A stretch of DNA of 64,000 nt from Lolium rigidum (taxonomy: Eukaryota > Streptophyta > Magnoliopsida > Poales > Poaceae), in NCBI RefSeq assembly GCF_022539505.1, contig NC_061511.1, positions 31,196,620 to 31,260,619 of the forward strand, in the 5' to 3' direction. Positions 45,332-56,709 of this stretch are shown here, piece by piece. Made by a program: the position numbers and the translations under genes. The first letter of the stretch is position 1, and every line of letters begins with the position of its first letter. The notes below the pieces were generated by a model. The model was not told where the DNA came from. It saw only the letters and a list, made by a program, of their open reading frames with translations, and did no database searches.

Positions 45332-47873
45332 TAAACGATAACACAAATAATTTCTGAAGTGACATGCTGCCAACATAATCTTGATCAATATTATTGTAAA
45401 GCATATGAGATGAATGGAGTGATCTGAACAAAATATTGCTAACAAAGATAATGACTAAGCAAATGAATCATATAGCAAAACTTTTCATGAATAGTACTTT
45501 CAAGACAAGTATCAATAAGACTTGTATAAGAGATAACTTATAAGCAATAAATTCAAAGTAGAATGCATTGAAGCAACAAAAAGGATGATTAAGTTTCAGC
45601 AAGTGCTTTCAACTTGTAACATGTATATCTCATGGATATTTGTCAACATAGAGTAATATAACAGGTGCAATAAGTAAACATGTAAGAATCAATGCACACA
45701 GTTAACACAAGTGTTTGCTTCTAAGATAGAAAGAAGTGGGTAAACTGACTCAACATAAAGTAAAAGAATGGCCCTTCGCAGAGGAAGCATGGATTACTAT
45801 TTTTGTGCTAGAGCTTTTATTTTGAAAACATAGAAACAATTTTGTCAACGGTAGTAATAATTCATATGTGCTATGCATAGTACTTCCTACAAGTTGCATG
45901 TCTCATGCATAGAGTACTAATAGTGCTCGCACCATGTCCTACTTAGCTCGGAAACACGGATTCTCATCGCATAACATATGTTTCAACCAAGTGTCACAAA
46001 GGGGTACCTCTATGCCGCATCGTACAAGTGTCTAAGGAGAAAGCACGCATTGGATTTCTCGCTTTTGATTATTCTCAACTTAGACATCCATACCGGGACA
46101 ACATAGACAACAGATAATGGACTCCTCTTTTTAATGCTTAAGCATTCAACAACAATTAATATTCTCATAAGAGATTGAGGTTGTATGTCCAAACTAAAAC
46201 TTCCACCATGATACATGGCTTTAGTTAGCGGCCCAATGTTCTTCTCTAACATATGCATACTCAAACCATTTGATCATGAAGTCCACTTACTTCGGACAAG
46301 ACGAACATGCATAGCATCTCACATGATATCCAACAAAGATAAAGTTGATGGCGTCCCCGGAAAACATGGTTACCGCTCAACAAGCAACTTATAAGAATTA
46401 AGACACATAACTACATATTCATCACCACAATAGTTTTTAAGCTATTTGTCCCATGAGCTATATATTGTAAAGGTAGAGGAATGAAATTTTAAAGGTAGCA
46501 CTCAAGTAATTTACTTTGGAATGGCAGAAAAATACCACATAGTAGGTAGATATGGTGGACACAAAGGGCATGGAGTTTGGCTCAAGGTGTTTGGATGCAC
46601 GAGAAGCATTTCCTCTCAGTACAAGGTTTGGGCTAGCAAGGTTGTTTGAAGCAAACACAAGTATGAACAAGTACAGCAAAACTCACACAAGAACATATTG
46701 CAAGCATTATAAGGCTCTACACTGTCTTCCTTGTTGTTCAAACACTTTACCCGAAAATATCTAGACTTAGAGAGATCAATCATGCAAACCAAATTAAACA
46801 AGCTCTACACTAGTTCTTCATCAATAGATTAAACTACATGATGCAAGAGCTTAAACATGATCTATGAGAGCTCAAACAATTGCCAAATTTACCAAACCAT
46901 ATGCAGCATTTTCCAATTCCAACCAAATAGCAATCTAACGAAGCAATGAGCTTTCGCCATGAACATTAAAGCACAATTAAGAACACAAGTGTTCCATAAG
47001 AAAAAGCGGAGCGTAATATCTCCAATATAAGAATGGCGGGATCCAACTTTATTCAAAACAAAACAAAAATAAAAACAAACCGACGCTCCAAGTAAAGAAC
47101 GTGAGAATGTGACGGAATAAAATATAGTTTCACTAGAAGTGACCTGATAATGTTGTCGATGAAGAAGGGGATGCCTTGGGCATCCCCAAGCTTAGATGCT
47201 TGAGTCTTCTTAAAATATGCAGGGATGAACCACCGGGGCATCCCCAAGCTTAGACCTTTCACTCTTCTTGATCATAGTATATCATCCTCTTCTCTTGACC
47301 CTTGAAAACTTCCTTCACACAAACTCCAAGCAAACTCATTAGAGGGTTAGTGCATAACCAAAAATTCACATATTCAGAGGTGAAACAATCATTCTTAACA
47401 CTTTTGGACATTGCACAAAGCTTCTGAAAGTTAATGCAACAAAGAAACTCATTCAACATAGCAAAAGCGGCAATGCGAAATAAAAGACAGAATCTGTCAA
47501 AAACAGAACAGTCCGTAAAGATGCATCTGGACTGGGCACTTAACTTGCTCAAATGGAAAAACTCAAAACTAATGAAAGTTTCGTACATATCTGAGGATCA
47601 CGCTCGTAAATTTGCAGATTTTTTCGAATTTTTTACAGAGACTTATGCCAGAATTCGTGACAGACAGCAATGCTGTTTCTGCGCAGCGATCCCAAATATA
47701 ACATCAACTTTAGCATAGAAACTTTACTTGGCACAAAAACATGATAAGAAGAGGTTGCTACAGTAGTAAACAACTTCCAAGACTCAACAATACAGTAAAT
47801 AAAATAAAACATGGGTTATCTCCCAAGAACTGCTTTTCTTTAACGCCTTTCAGCTAAGCGCAGAAAGTGCAAA
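45332..47873 (-). other. Element J 3' untranslated region
   Basis: About 2.5 kb without a gene, homologous to 42538-43707 plus 51827-53198 of IK. The plus-strand ORFs (for example 47434-47718) are shadows. The paired GCATCCCCAAGCTTAG motifs are present near 47180-47253. Confidence 0.6.
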
Positions 47874-49986
47874 TCAAGTAACATCAAAAGATGAAGCATC
47901 AACATCATAACTTGTTCTAATAATAGAATCAAAAGGCAACTTCATTCTCTTTCTAGGGAAGTGTTCCATACCTTTCTTGAGAGGGAATTGATATTTAATA
48001 TTACCTTACTTCATATCAATAACAGCACCAACGGTTCGAAGAAAAGGTCTTCCCAACACAATAGGACAAGATGCATTGCATTCGATATCCAAGACAACAA
48101 AATCAACGGGGACAAGGTTATTGTTAACCGTAATGCGCACATTATCAATCCTCCCCAAAGGTTTCTTTTTAACATTATCGGCAAGATTAACATCCAAATA
48201 ACAATTCTTCAATGGTGGCAAGTCAAGCATATCATAAATCTTTTTAAGCATAACAGAAATACTTGCACCAAGATCACATAAAGCATTACATTCAAAATCA
48301 TTGAATTTCATCTTAATGACGGGCTCCCAACCATCTTCTAACTTCCTAGGAATAGAAGCTTCAAGTCTTAATTTCTCTTCCCTAGCTTTAATGAGAGCAT
48401 TTGTAATATGTTTTGTAAAGGCTAAATTTATAGCACTAGCATTGGGACTTCTAGCAAGTTTTTGTAAGAACTTTATAACTTCAGTAATATGACAATCATC
48501 AAAATCTAAACCATTATGTTCTACAAACAATGGAATCATTGTTACCAATATTTTGAAAAATTTCAGCAGTTTTATCACAAACAGCTAGCTTCAGATAGCT
48601 TTCGAGCAGTTTTGTACGCTTTGCACTAGGAGTAGAAACATTGCCAACACCAATTATTTTACCATTGATAGTAGGAGGTGCAGCAAGATGTGAAGAATCA
48701 ACATTACTAGTGGTGGTAATAGTCCATACTTTAGCTACATTATTCTCTTTAGCAAGTTTTTCTTTTTCTTCTCTATCCCACCTAGCATGCAATTCAGCCA
48801 ACAATCTAATATTATCATTAATTCTAACTTGGATGGCATTTGTTTTAGCAAACCTAGCATCTTCAACTTTCTCAGGCATAACTTTCAATTTTAAAAGATC
48901 AACATCAAGAGCAAGACTATCAACCTTAGAAGCAAGAATATCAATTTTATCAAGCTTTTCTTCAACAGTTTTATTAAAAGTAGTTTGTGTACTAATAAAT
49001 TCTTTAAGCATGGCTTCAAGACCAGGGGGTACACTCTTATTATTGTTGTAAGAATTACCATAAAAATTACCATAACCATTACCATTATTAGAAGGATATG
49101 GCCTAAAGTTGTTGTTACCATAATTATTCCTATAAGCATTGCTGTTGAAATTATTACTTTTAATGAAATTCACATCAACATTTTCTTCTTGAGCAACCAA
49201 TGAAGCTAAAGGAACATTATTAGGATCAATATGAGATCTACCATTTGCAAGCATAGACATAATAGCATCAATCTTATCACCCAAAGAAGAGGTTTCTTCA
49301 ACAGAATTTACCTTCTTACCTTGAGGAGTTCTTTCAATGTGCCATTCAGAGTAATTGATCATCATATCATCAAGTAATTTAGTCGCGGCGCCCAAGGTGA
49401 TGGACATAAAAGTACCTCCAGCAGCTGAATCCAATAGGTTCCTCGAGGAAAAATTCAATCCTGCATAAAAGGTTTGGATGATCATCCAAGTAGTCAGTCC
49501 ATGGGTTGGGCAATTCTTTACCAAAGATTTCATTCTCTCCCATGCTTGAGCAACATGTTCATTATCAAATTGTTTAAAATTCATTATGCTACTTCTCAAA
49601 GATATAATCTTAGCAGGAGGATAATATTTACTAATAAAAGCATCTTTACACTTAGTCCATGAATCAATACTATTCTTAGGCAAAGATAGCAACCAATCTT
49701 TAGCTCTTCCTCTTAATGAGAAAGGAAACAATTTCAGTTTGATAATATCACCATGTATATCCTTATACTTTTACATTTCACAAAGTTCAACAAAATTATT
49801 AAGATGGGCAGCAGCATCATCAGTACTAACACCAGAAAATTGCTCTCTCATAACAAGATTCAAGAAAGCGAGTTTAATTTCATAGAATTCTGCTGTAGTA
49901 GCAGGTGGAGCAATAGGAGTACATATAAAATCATTATTATTTGTGCTAGTGAAATCACACAACTTAGTATTTTCAGGAGTACCCAT
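47874..49986 (-). pseudogene. Element J gag-protease ORF, broken by two stops and a frameshift
   Basis: Starts at ATG 49986 (MGTPENTKLCDFTS). A nonsense codon at 49771-49773 (CAA to TAA against element I) follows LNNFVELCEM. The capsid block (PFSLRGRAKDWLLSLPKNS to FYAGLNFSSRNLLDSAAGG) and an Asn/Gly/Tyr-rich linker are intact. Near 48525 one extra base shifts the frame. The protease with CDLGAS and VLGRPFL is then read from 48578 to a second stop at 48006-48008 (GAA to TAA). The frame resumes to a final stop at 47874-47876 after YDVDASSFDVT. Ty3/Gypsy gag forms the virus-like particle and the aspartic protease matures it; this copy cannot make either in full. No zinc knuckle is visible. Confidence 0.85.
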
Positions 49987-50209
49987 TATAACAGTAATAA
50001 AGTAAACTAGGCAAATAAAGTAAAGACAAGTAACTAATTTTTTTGTGTTTTTGATATAGAGAACAAGACAATGAATAAAGTAAAACTAGCAACTAATTTT
50101 TGTGTGTTTTGTTTAAGTGCAGCAAACAAAGTAATAAATAAAATAAAGCAAGACAAAAACAAAGTAAAGAGATTTGAAGTGGAGACTCCCCTTGCAGCGT
50201 GTCTTGATC

Positions 50210-50227
50210 TCCCCGGCAACGGCGCCA
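50210..50227 (-). promoter_or_regulatory. Element J primer-binding site (tRNA-Asp type)
   Basis: The minus strand reads TGGCGCCGTTGCCGGGGA, a full 18-base match, 12 bases inside the 5' LTR. Confidence 0.92.
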
Positions 50228-50239
50228 GAAAAAATAGCT

Positions 50240-51821
50240 TGATGCGCGTAGATGTACACGTCCGTTGGGAACCCCAAGAGGAAGGTGTGATGCGCACAAG
50301 CAGCAAGTTTTCCCTCGAAAGAAACCAAGGTTATCGAACCAAGTAGGAGCCAAGAAGCACGTGAAGGTTGTTGGTGGAGGAATGTAGTGCGGCGCAACAC
50401 CGAGTGAAACCGGCGCCAACGTGGAACCCGCACAACACAATCAAAGTACTTTGCCCCAACGTAATGATGAGGTTGTCAATCGCACCGGCTTGCTGAAAAC
50501 AAAGGATTAAGCGTATCGAGTGGAAGATGGTGTTTGTTTGCAAAGAACAAGTAAAACAAGTAGAATGTATTCAGATGTAAAAGAATGGACCGGGGTCCAC
50601 AGCTTCACTAGTGGTGTCTCTCCAATAAGATAACTAACATGTTGGGTGAACAAATTACAGAGCGAGCAATTGAAAAATAAAGATTCAATACATATCAATG
50701 ATGATTACTATGTGATTTAATCAGGGCATTAAGACAAAGTACATAGACCGCTATCCAGCATGCATCTATGCCTAAATAATACACCTTCAAGTTATCATCC
50801 GAACCCCTTCCAGTATTAAGTTGTAAACAACAGATAATTGCATTAAGTATGGTGCGTAATGTAATCAACACAAATATCCTTAGACAAAGCATCAATGTTT
50901 TATCCCTAGTAGCAACAAGACATCCACAACCTTAGAACTTTCGTCACTCGTCCCGCATTTAATGGAGGCATGAACCCACTATCGAGCATAATTACCCCCT
51001 CTTGGAGTTACAAGTATCAACTTGGCCAGAGCCTCTACTAGCAACGGAGAGCATGCAAGAACATAAACAACACATATATGATAGATTGATAATCAACTTA
51101 ACATAATATTCTATATTCATCGGATCTCGCCAAACACAACATGTAGCATTACAAATAGATGATCTTGATCTTGTTAGGCAGCTCACAAGATCTATAACAA
51201 TGAAAGCACAAGCGGAGAAGACAACCATCTAGCTACTGCTATGGACCCATAGTCCAAGGATGAACTACTCACGCATCAATCCGGAGGCGGGCATGATGAT
51301 GTAGAGCCCTCCGGTGATGATTCCCCTCCGGCAGGGTGCCGGAGGCGATCTCCTGAATCCCCCGAGATGGGATTCGCGACGGCGGCGTCTCTGGAAGGTT
51401 TTCCGTATCGTGGCTCTCGGTACAGGGGGTTTCGCGACGGAGGCTTTAAGTAGACGGAAGGGTAGGTCAAAGGGCGTCACGGGGGGCCCACACACTAGGG
51501 CCGCGCGGGCCTCCCCTTGGCCGCGCCGCCCTAGCGTGGCGGCGCCCCGTGGCCCCACTTCGTCTCCCTTTCGGTCTTCTGGAAGCTTCGTGTAAAAATA
51601 GGCCCCTGGGCGTTGATTTCGTCCAATTCCGAGAATATTTCCTTACTAGGATTTCTGAAACCAAAAACAGCAGAAAACAGCGACTGGCGCTTCGGCATCT
51701 TGTTAATAGGTTAGTGCCGGAAAATGTATAATAATGTTGTAAAGTATGTATAAAACATTCAAGTATTGTAATAAAAGTAGCATGGAACATAAGAAATTAT
51801 AGATACGTTTGAGACGTATCA
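50240..51821 (-). repeat. Element J 5' LTR (1582 bp)
   Basis: TGATGCGCGTAGATG to GAGACGTATCA, followed by GCACT. GC-rich block at 51290-51580. Confidence 0.92.
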
Positions 51822-51826
51822 GCACT

Positions 51827-53198
51827 CAAGTAATTTACTTTGGAATGGCAGAAAAATACCACATAGTAGGTAGATATGGTGGACACAAATGGCATGGGTT
51901 TTGGCTCAAGGTGTTTGGATGCACGAGAAGCATTTCCTGTCAGTACAAGGTTTGGGCTAGCAAGGTTGTTTGAAGCAAACACAAGTATGAACAGGTACAG
52001 CAAAATCACACAAGAACATATTGCAAGCATTATAAGGCTCTACACTGTCTTCCTTGTTGTTCAAACACTTTACCCGAAAATATCTAGACTTAGAGAGAAC
52101 AATCATGCAAACCAAATTAAACAAGCTCTACGGTAGTTCTTCATTAATAGATTAAACTACATGATGCAAGAGCTTAAACATGATCTATGAGAGCTCAAAC
52201 AATTGCCAAATTGCCAAACCATATATGCAGCATTTTCCAATTCCAACCAAGTAGCAATCTAACGAAGCAATTTAGACTTCGCCATGAACATTAAAGCACA
52301 AATAAGAACACAAGTGTTCCATAAGAAAAAGCGGAGCGTAATATCTCCAATATAAGAATGGCGGGATCCAACTTTATTCAAAACAAAACAAAAATAAAAA
52401 CAAACCGACGCTCCAAGTAAAGAACATAGGAATGTGACGGAATAAAAATATAGTTTCACTAGAAGTGACCTGATAATGTTGTCGATGAAGAAGGGGATGC
52501 CTTGGGCATCCCCAAGCTTAGATGCTTGAGTCTTCTTAAAATATGCAGGGATGAACCACCGGGCATCCCCAAGCTTAGACCTTTCACTCTTCTTGATCAT
52601 AGTATATCATCCTCTTCTCTTGACCCTTGAAAACTTCCTTCACACAAACTCCAAGCAAACTCATTAGAGGGTTAGTGCATAACCAAAAATTCACATATTC
52701 AGAGGTGAAACAATCATTCTTAACACTTTTGTACATTGCACAAAGCTTCTGAAAGTTAATGGAACAAAGAAACTCATTCAACATAGCAAAAGCGGCAATG
52801 CGAAATAAAAGACAGAATCTGTCAAAAACAGAACAGTCCGTAAAGATGCATCTGGAAGGGGCACTTAACTTGCTCAAATGGAAAAACTCAAAACTAATGA
52901 AAGTTGCGTACATATCTGAGGATCATGCTCGTAAATTTGCAGATTTTTTCGATTTTTTTACAGAGACTTCTGCGAGAATTCGTGACAGACAGCAATGCTG
53001 TTTCTACGCAGCGATCCCAAATATAGCATCAACTTTAACATAAAAACTTTACTTGGCACAAAAACATGATAAGGAGAGGTTGCTACAGTAGTAAACAACT
53101 TCCAAGACTCAATAATACAGTAAATAAAATGTAACTTGGGTTATCTCCCAAGAAGTGCTTTTCTTTAACGCCTTTCAGCTAGGCGCAGAAAGTGCAAA
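51827..53198 (-). other. Element IK 3' untranslated region, part beyond J
   Basis: Continuation of 42499-43707 after removal of J. No gene; plus-strand frames such as 52759-53043 are shadows. Confidence 0.6.
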
Positions 53199-55310
53199 TC
53201 AAGTAACATCAAGAGAAGAAGCATCAACATCATAGCTTGTTCTAATAATAGAATCAAAAGACAACTTCATTCTCTTTCTAGGGAAGTGTTCCATACCTTT
53301 CTTGAGAGGAAATTGATATTTAATATTACCTTCCTTCATATCAATAACAACACCAACTGTTCGAAGAAAAGGTCTTCCCAACACAATAGGACAAGATGCA
53401 TTGCATTCGATATCCAAGACAACAAAATCAACGGGGACAAGGTTATTGTTAACCGTAATGCGAACATTATAAATCCTCCCCAAAGGTTTCTTTTTAACAT
53501 TATCAGCAAGATTAACATCCAAATAACAATTCTTCAATGGTGGCAAGTCAAGCATATCATAAATCATTTTAGGCATTACAGAAATACTTGCACCAAGATC
53601 ACATAAAGCATTACACTGAAAGTCATTGAATTTCATTTTAATGATGGGCTCCCAACCATCTTCTAACTTTCTACGAATAGAAGCTTCAAGTTTTAATTTC
53701 TCTTCCCTAGCTTTAATGAGAGTATTTGTAATATGTTTTGTAAAGGCTAAATTTATAGCACTAGCGTTGGGACTTCTAGCAAGTTTTTGTAAGAACTTTA
53801 TAACTTCAGTAATATGACAATCATCAAAATCTAAACCATTATGTTCTACAGCAATGGAATCATTGTCACCAATATTTTGAAAAATTTCAGCAGTTTTATC
53901 ACAAACAGCAGTTTCAGCAGTTTCAGGCAATTTTGTACGCTTTGCACTAGGAGTAGAAACATTGCAAACACCAATTATTTTACCATTGATAGTAGGAGGT
54001 GCAGCAACATGTGAAGAATCAACATTACTAGTGGTGGTAATAGTCCATACTTTAGCTACATTATTTTCTTTAGCAAGTTTTTCTTTTTCTTCTCTATCCC
54101 ACCTAGCATGCAATTCAGCCAACAATCTAATATTATCATTAATTCTAACTTGGATGGCATTTTTTTTAGCAAACCTAGCATCTTCAACTTTCTCAGGCAT
54201 AACTTTCAATTTTAAAAGATCAACATCAAGAGCAAGACTATCAACCTTAGAAGCAAGAATATCAATTTTATCAAACTTTTCTTCAACAGTTTTATTGAAA
54301 GCAGTTTGTGTACTAATAAATTCTTTAAGCATCACTTCAAGACCAGAGGGTACACTCTTATTATTGTTGTAAGAATTACCATAAGAATTACCATAACCAT
54401 TACCATTATTAGAAGGATATGGCCTATAGTTGTTGTTACCGTAATTATTCCTATAAGCATTGTTGTTGAAATTATTGTTCTTAATGAAATTCACATCAAC
54501 ATTTTCTTCTTGAGCAACTAATGAAGCTAAAGGAACATTATTAGGATCAATATGTGATCTACCATTTGCAAGCATAGACATAATAGCATCAATCTTATCA
54601 CCCAAAGAAGAGGTTTCTTCAACAGAATTTACCTTCTTACCTTGAGGAGTTCTTTCAGTGTGCCATTCAGAGTAATTGATCATCATATCATCAAGTAGTT
54701 TAGTTGCGGCGCCCAAGGTGATGGACATAAAAGTACCTCCAGCAGCTGAATCCAATAGGTTCCTTGAGGAAAAATTCAATCCTGCATAAAAGGTTTGGAT
54801 GATCATCCAAGTAGTCAGTCCATGGGTTGGGCAATTCTTTACCAAAGATTTCATTCTCTCCCATGCTTGAGCAACATGTTCATTATCAAATTGTTTAAAG
54901 TTCATAATGCTACTTCTCAAAGATATAATCTTAGCAGGAGGATAATATTTACTAATAAAAGCATCTTTACATTTAGTCCATGAATCAATACTATTCTTAG
55001 GCAAAGATAGCAACCAATCTTTAGCTCTTCCTCTTAATGAGAAAGGAAACAATTTCAGTTTTATAATATCACCATGTATATCCTTATACTTTTGCATTTC
55101 ACAAAGTTCAACAAAATTATTAAGATGGGCAAGCAAGCATCATCGGTACTAACACCGAGAAAATTGCTCTCTCATAACAAGATTCAGTAAAGCAGGTTTA
55201 ATTTCATAGAATTCTGCTGTAGTAGCAGGTGGAGCAATAGGAGTACATATAAAATCATTATTATTTGTGCTAGTGAAATCACACAACTTAGTATTTTCAG
55301 GAGTACCCAT
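53199..55310 (-). CDS. Element I gag-protease ORF (nearly intact)
   Basis: From 55136 to 53199 a 645-codon frame is uninterrupted. The natural ATG is at 55310 in the same frame, but a small patch (about 55140-55165) holds a few inserted bases that create a TAG and then restore the frame. Capsid-type gag domain at residues about 25-125 of the 645 (PFSLRGRAKDWLLSLP, FYAGLNFSSRNLLDSAAGG); Asn/Gly/Tyr-rich linker about 215-260; coiled-coil-like segment about 265-345; retroviral-type aspartic protease about 500-610 with catalytic motif CDLGAS (near 53600) and VLGRPFL. It ends TSYDVDASSLDVT at 53199. There is no CCHC zinc knuckle, reverse transcriptase, RNase H or integrase, so mobility would need a partner. 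The N-terminal patch could be a sequencing error. Confidence 0.85.
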
Positions 55311-55533
55311 TATAGCAGCAATAAAGTAAACTAGGCAAATAAAGTAAATACAAGTAACTAATTTTTGTGTGTTTTTGATATAGAGAACAAGACAGTAAAT
55401 AAAGTAAAGCTAGCAACTAATTTTTTTGTGTTTTGTTTAAGTGCAGCAAACAAAGTAGTAAATAAAATAAAGCAAGACAAAAACAAAGTGAAGAGATTGG
55501 AAGTGGAGACTCCCCTTGCAGCGTGTCTTGATC

Positions 55534-55550
55534 TCCCGGCAACGGCGCCA
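55534..55550 (-). promoter_or_regulatory. Inner primer-binding site of element IK (one base shorter)
   Basis: The minus strand reads TGGCGCCGTTGCCGGGA; one G is lost against the 18-base consensus. It lies 12 bases from the truncated inner LTR at 55563. Confidence 0.85.
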
Positions 55551-55562
55551 GTAAATTTAGCT

Positions 55563-55829
55563 TGATACGCGTAGATGCACACGTCCGTTGGGAACCCCAA
55601 GTGGAAGGTATGATGCGTATAGAAGCAAGTTTCCCTCAGTATGAAACCAAGGTTATCGAACCAGTAGGAGCCAAGAAGCACGTGAAGGTTGTTGGTGGAG
55701 GAGTGTAGTGCGGCGCAACACCAGTGAAACCGGCGCCAACGTGAACCCTGCACAACACAATCAAAGTACTTTGCCCCAACGTAACAGTGAGGTTGTCAAT
55801 CTCACCGGCGTGCTGAAAACAAAGGATTA
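55563..55829 (-). repeat. Truncated inner LTR of element IK (267 bp)
   Basis: Starts TGATACGCGTAGATGCACACG with the variants of the LTR at 40920 and breaks off after GAAAACAAAGGATTA, where foreign sequence begins. Confidence 0.85.
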
Positions 55830-56206
55830 GGCCCGGCCCACGTAACTAATGGACCAGCCCAGCTATATAGTTGACCGGTCAAACTAAGTCAGCTGGCCCG
55901 GCCCGCAAACTTAATAGGCCGGCCCGCTTAAGACGTGGCAGGCCTCTTGTGGGCCTACCATCTACCACGGGGTTTCAGCCGGTTAACGCCGTTAACTGTC
56001 AGTTTGCATGACGTCAGCAGTCAACGGGCTCCCGGAAACACTTGGGCAACGGTCCGATTTTCCGTGGCGGAAGGGCGCCCAAGCGCGACGGACCGAAAAA
56101 AACGTCGTTGGACTTTGCCTGACGCAGTTTCCACAACAGAACCCATATCGTCGGGTTAGGCCCATAGGCGACGAAAAATACCCCTTAGCGGACGATTTTG
56201 AGAATA
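55830..56206. other. 377-bp GC-rich foreign segment inside element IK
   Basis: Begins GGCCCGGCCCACGTAAC and ends GCGGACGATTTTGAG. It is rich in GGCC and CGGCCC, GACGTCA and CCGTTAACGGCG-like motifs, unlike the surrounding AT-rich internal sequence. By style it resembles the subterminal region of CACTA elements (compare 24660-24900), but no CACTA terminus is visible. Short ORFs across it on both strands are not supported as genes. Confidence 0.55.
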
Positions 56207-56445
56207 TCACCATCTATATCCTTATACTTTTGCATTTCACAAAGTTCAACAAAATTATTAAGATGGGCAGCAGCATCATCAATACTAACACCAGAAAATT
56301 GCTCTCTCATAACAAGATTCTGTAAAGCAGGTTTAATTTCATAGAATTCCGCTGTAGTAGCAGGTGGAGCAATAGGAGTACTTATAAAATTATTATTATT
56401 TGTGCTAGTGAAATCACACAACATAGTATTTTCAGGAGTATTCAT
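56207..56445 (-). pseudogene. 5' fragment of a second gag in element IK
   Basis: The ATG at 56445 starts MNTPENTMLCDFTSTNNNN. It follows the gag N-terminus of elements I and J through DDAAAHLNNFVELCEMQKYK and stops after about 80 codons, where the foreign segment begins. It lacks the capsid core and protease. It proves that the DNA right of 56206 is a second copy of the 5' half of the same kind of element. Confidence 0.85.
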
Positions 56446-56680
56446 TGTAGCAGTAATAAAAGTAAACTAAGCAAACAGAATAAAGTAAAGTAAAAAACAA
56501 GTAACTATTTTTTTTGTGTTTTGATATAGAGCTAGTAAATAAGACAGAAAGTAAAGCAACTAAATTTTTTTGTGTTTTTAGATATAAAGCAAACAAGACA
56601 GTAAATAAAATAAAGTAAAGAAGACAAAAACAAAGTAAAGAGATTGGATGTGGAGACTCCCCTTGCAGCGTGTCTTGATC

Positions 56681-56698
56681 TCCCCGGCAACGGCGCCA
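56681..56698 (-). promoter_or_regulatory. Outer primer-binding site of element IK
   Basis: The minus strand reads TGGCGCCGTTGCCGGGGA, a full match, 12 bases inside the complete 5' LTR. Confidence 0.9.
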
Positions 56699-56709
56699 GA
56701 AAAAGAGCT

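Larger units (their letters stand above)
43708..51821 (-). mobile_element. Element J: complete Athila-like retrotransposon nested in IK
   Basis: 3' LTR 43708-45292, 5' LTR 50240-51821, PBS at 50210-50227, hairpin and polypurine tract at 45293-45331, and a broken gag-protease ORF. A 5-bp target duplication GCACT occurs at 43703-43707 and 51822-51826, and the 3' UTR of IK reads through when J is removed. Total 8114 bp; no reverse transcriptase or integrase. Confidence 0.95.

Noticed and set aside
47434..47718. Plus-strand ORFs in the 3' UTRs of J and IK (also 52759-53043), conserved between copies
   Set aside because: Conservation follows from copy homology of noncoding UTR; the frames are on the strand opposite to transcription and have no motif.
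48641..49051. Plus-strand hydrophobic ORFs opposite the gag-protease genes of J and I (also 53962-54372)
   Set aside because: Antisense shadows of the Lys/Asp/Glu/Leu-rich gag, present at the same place in both copies.
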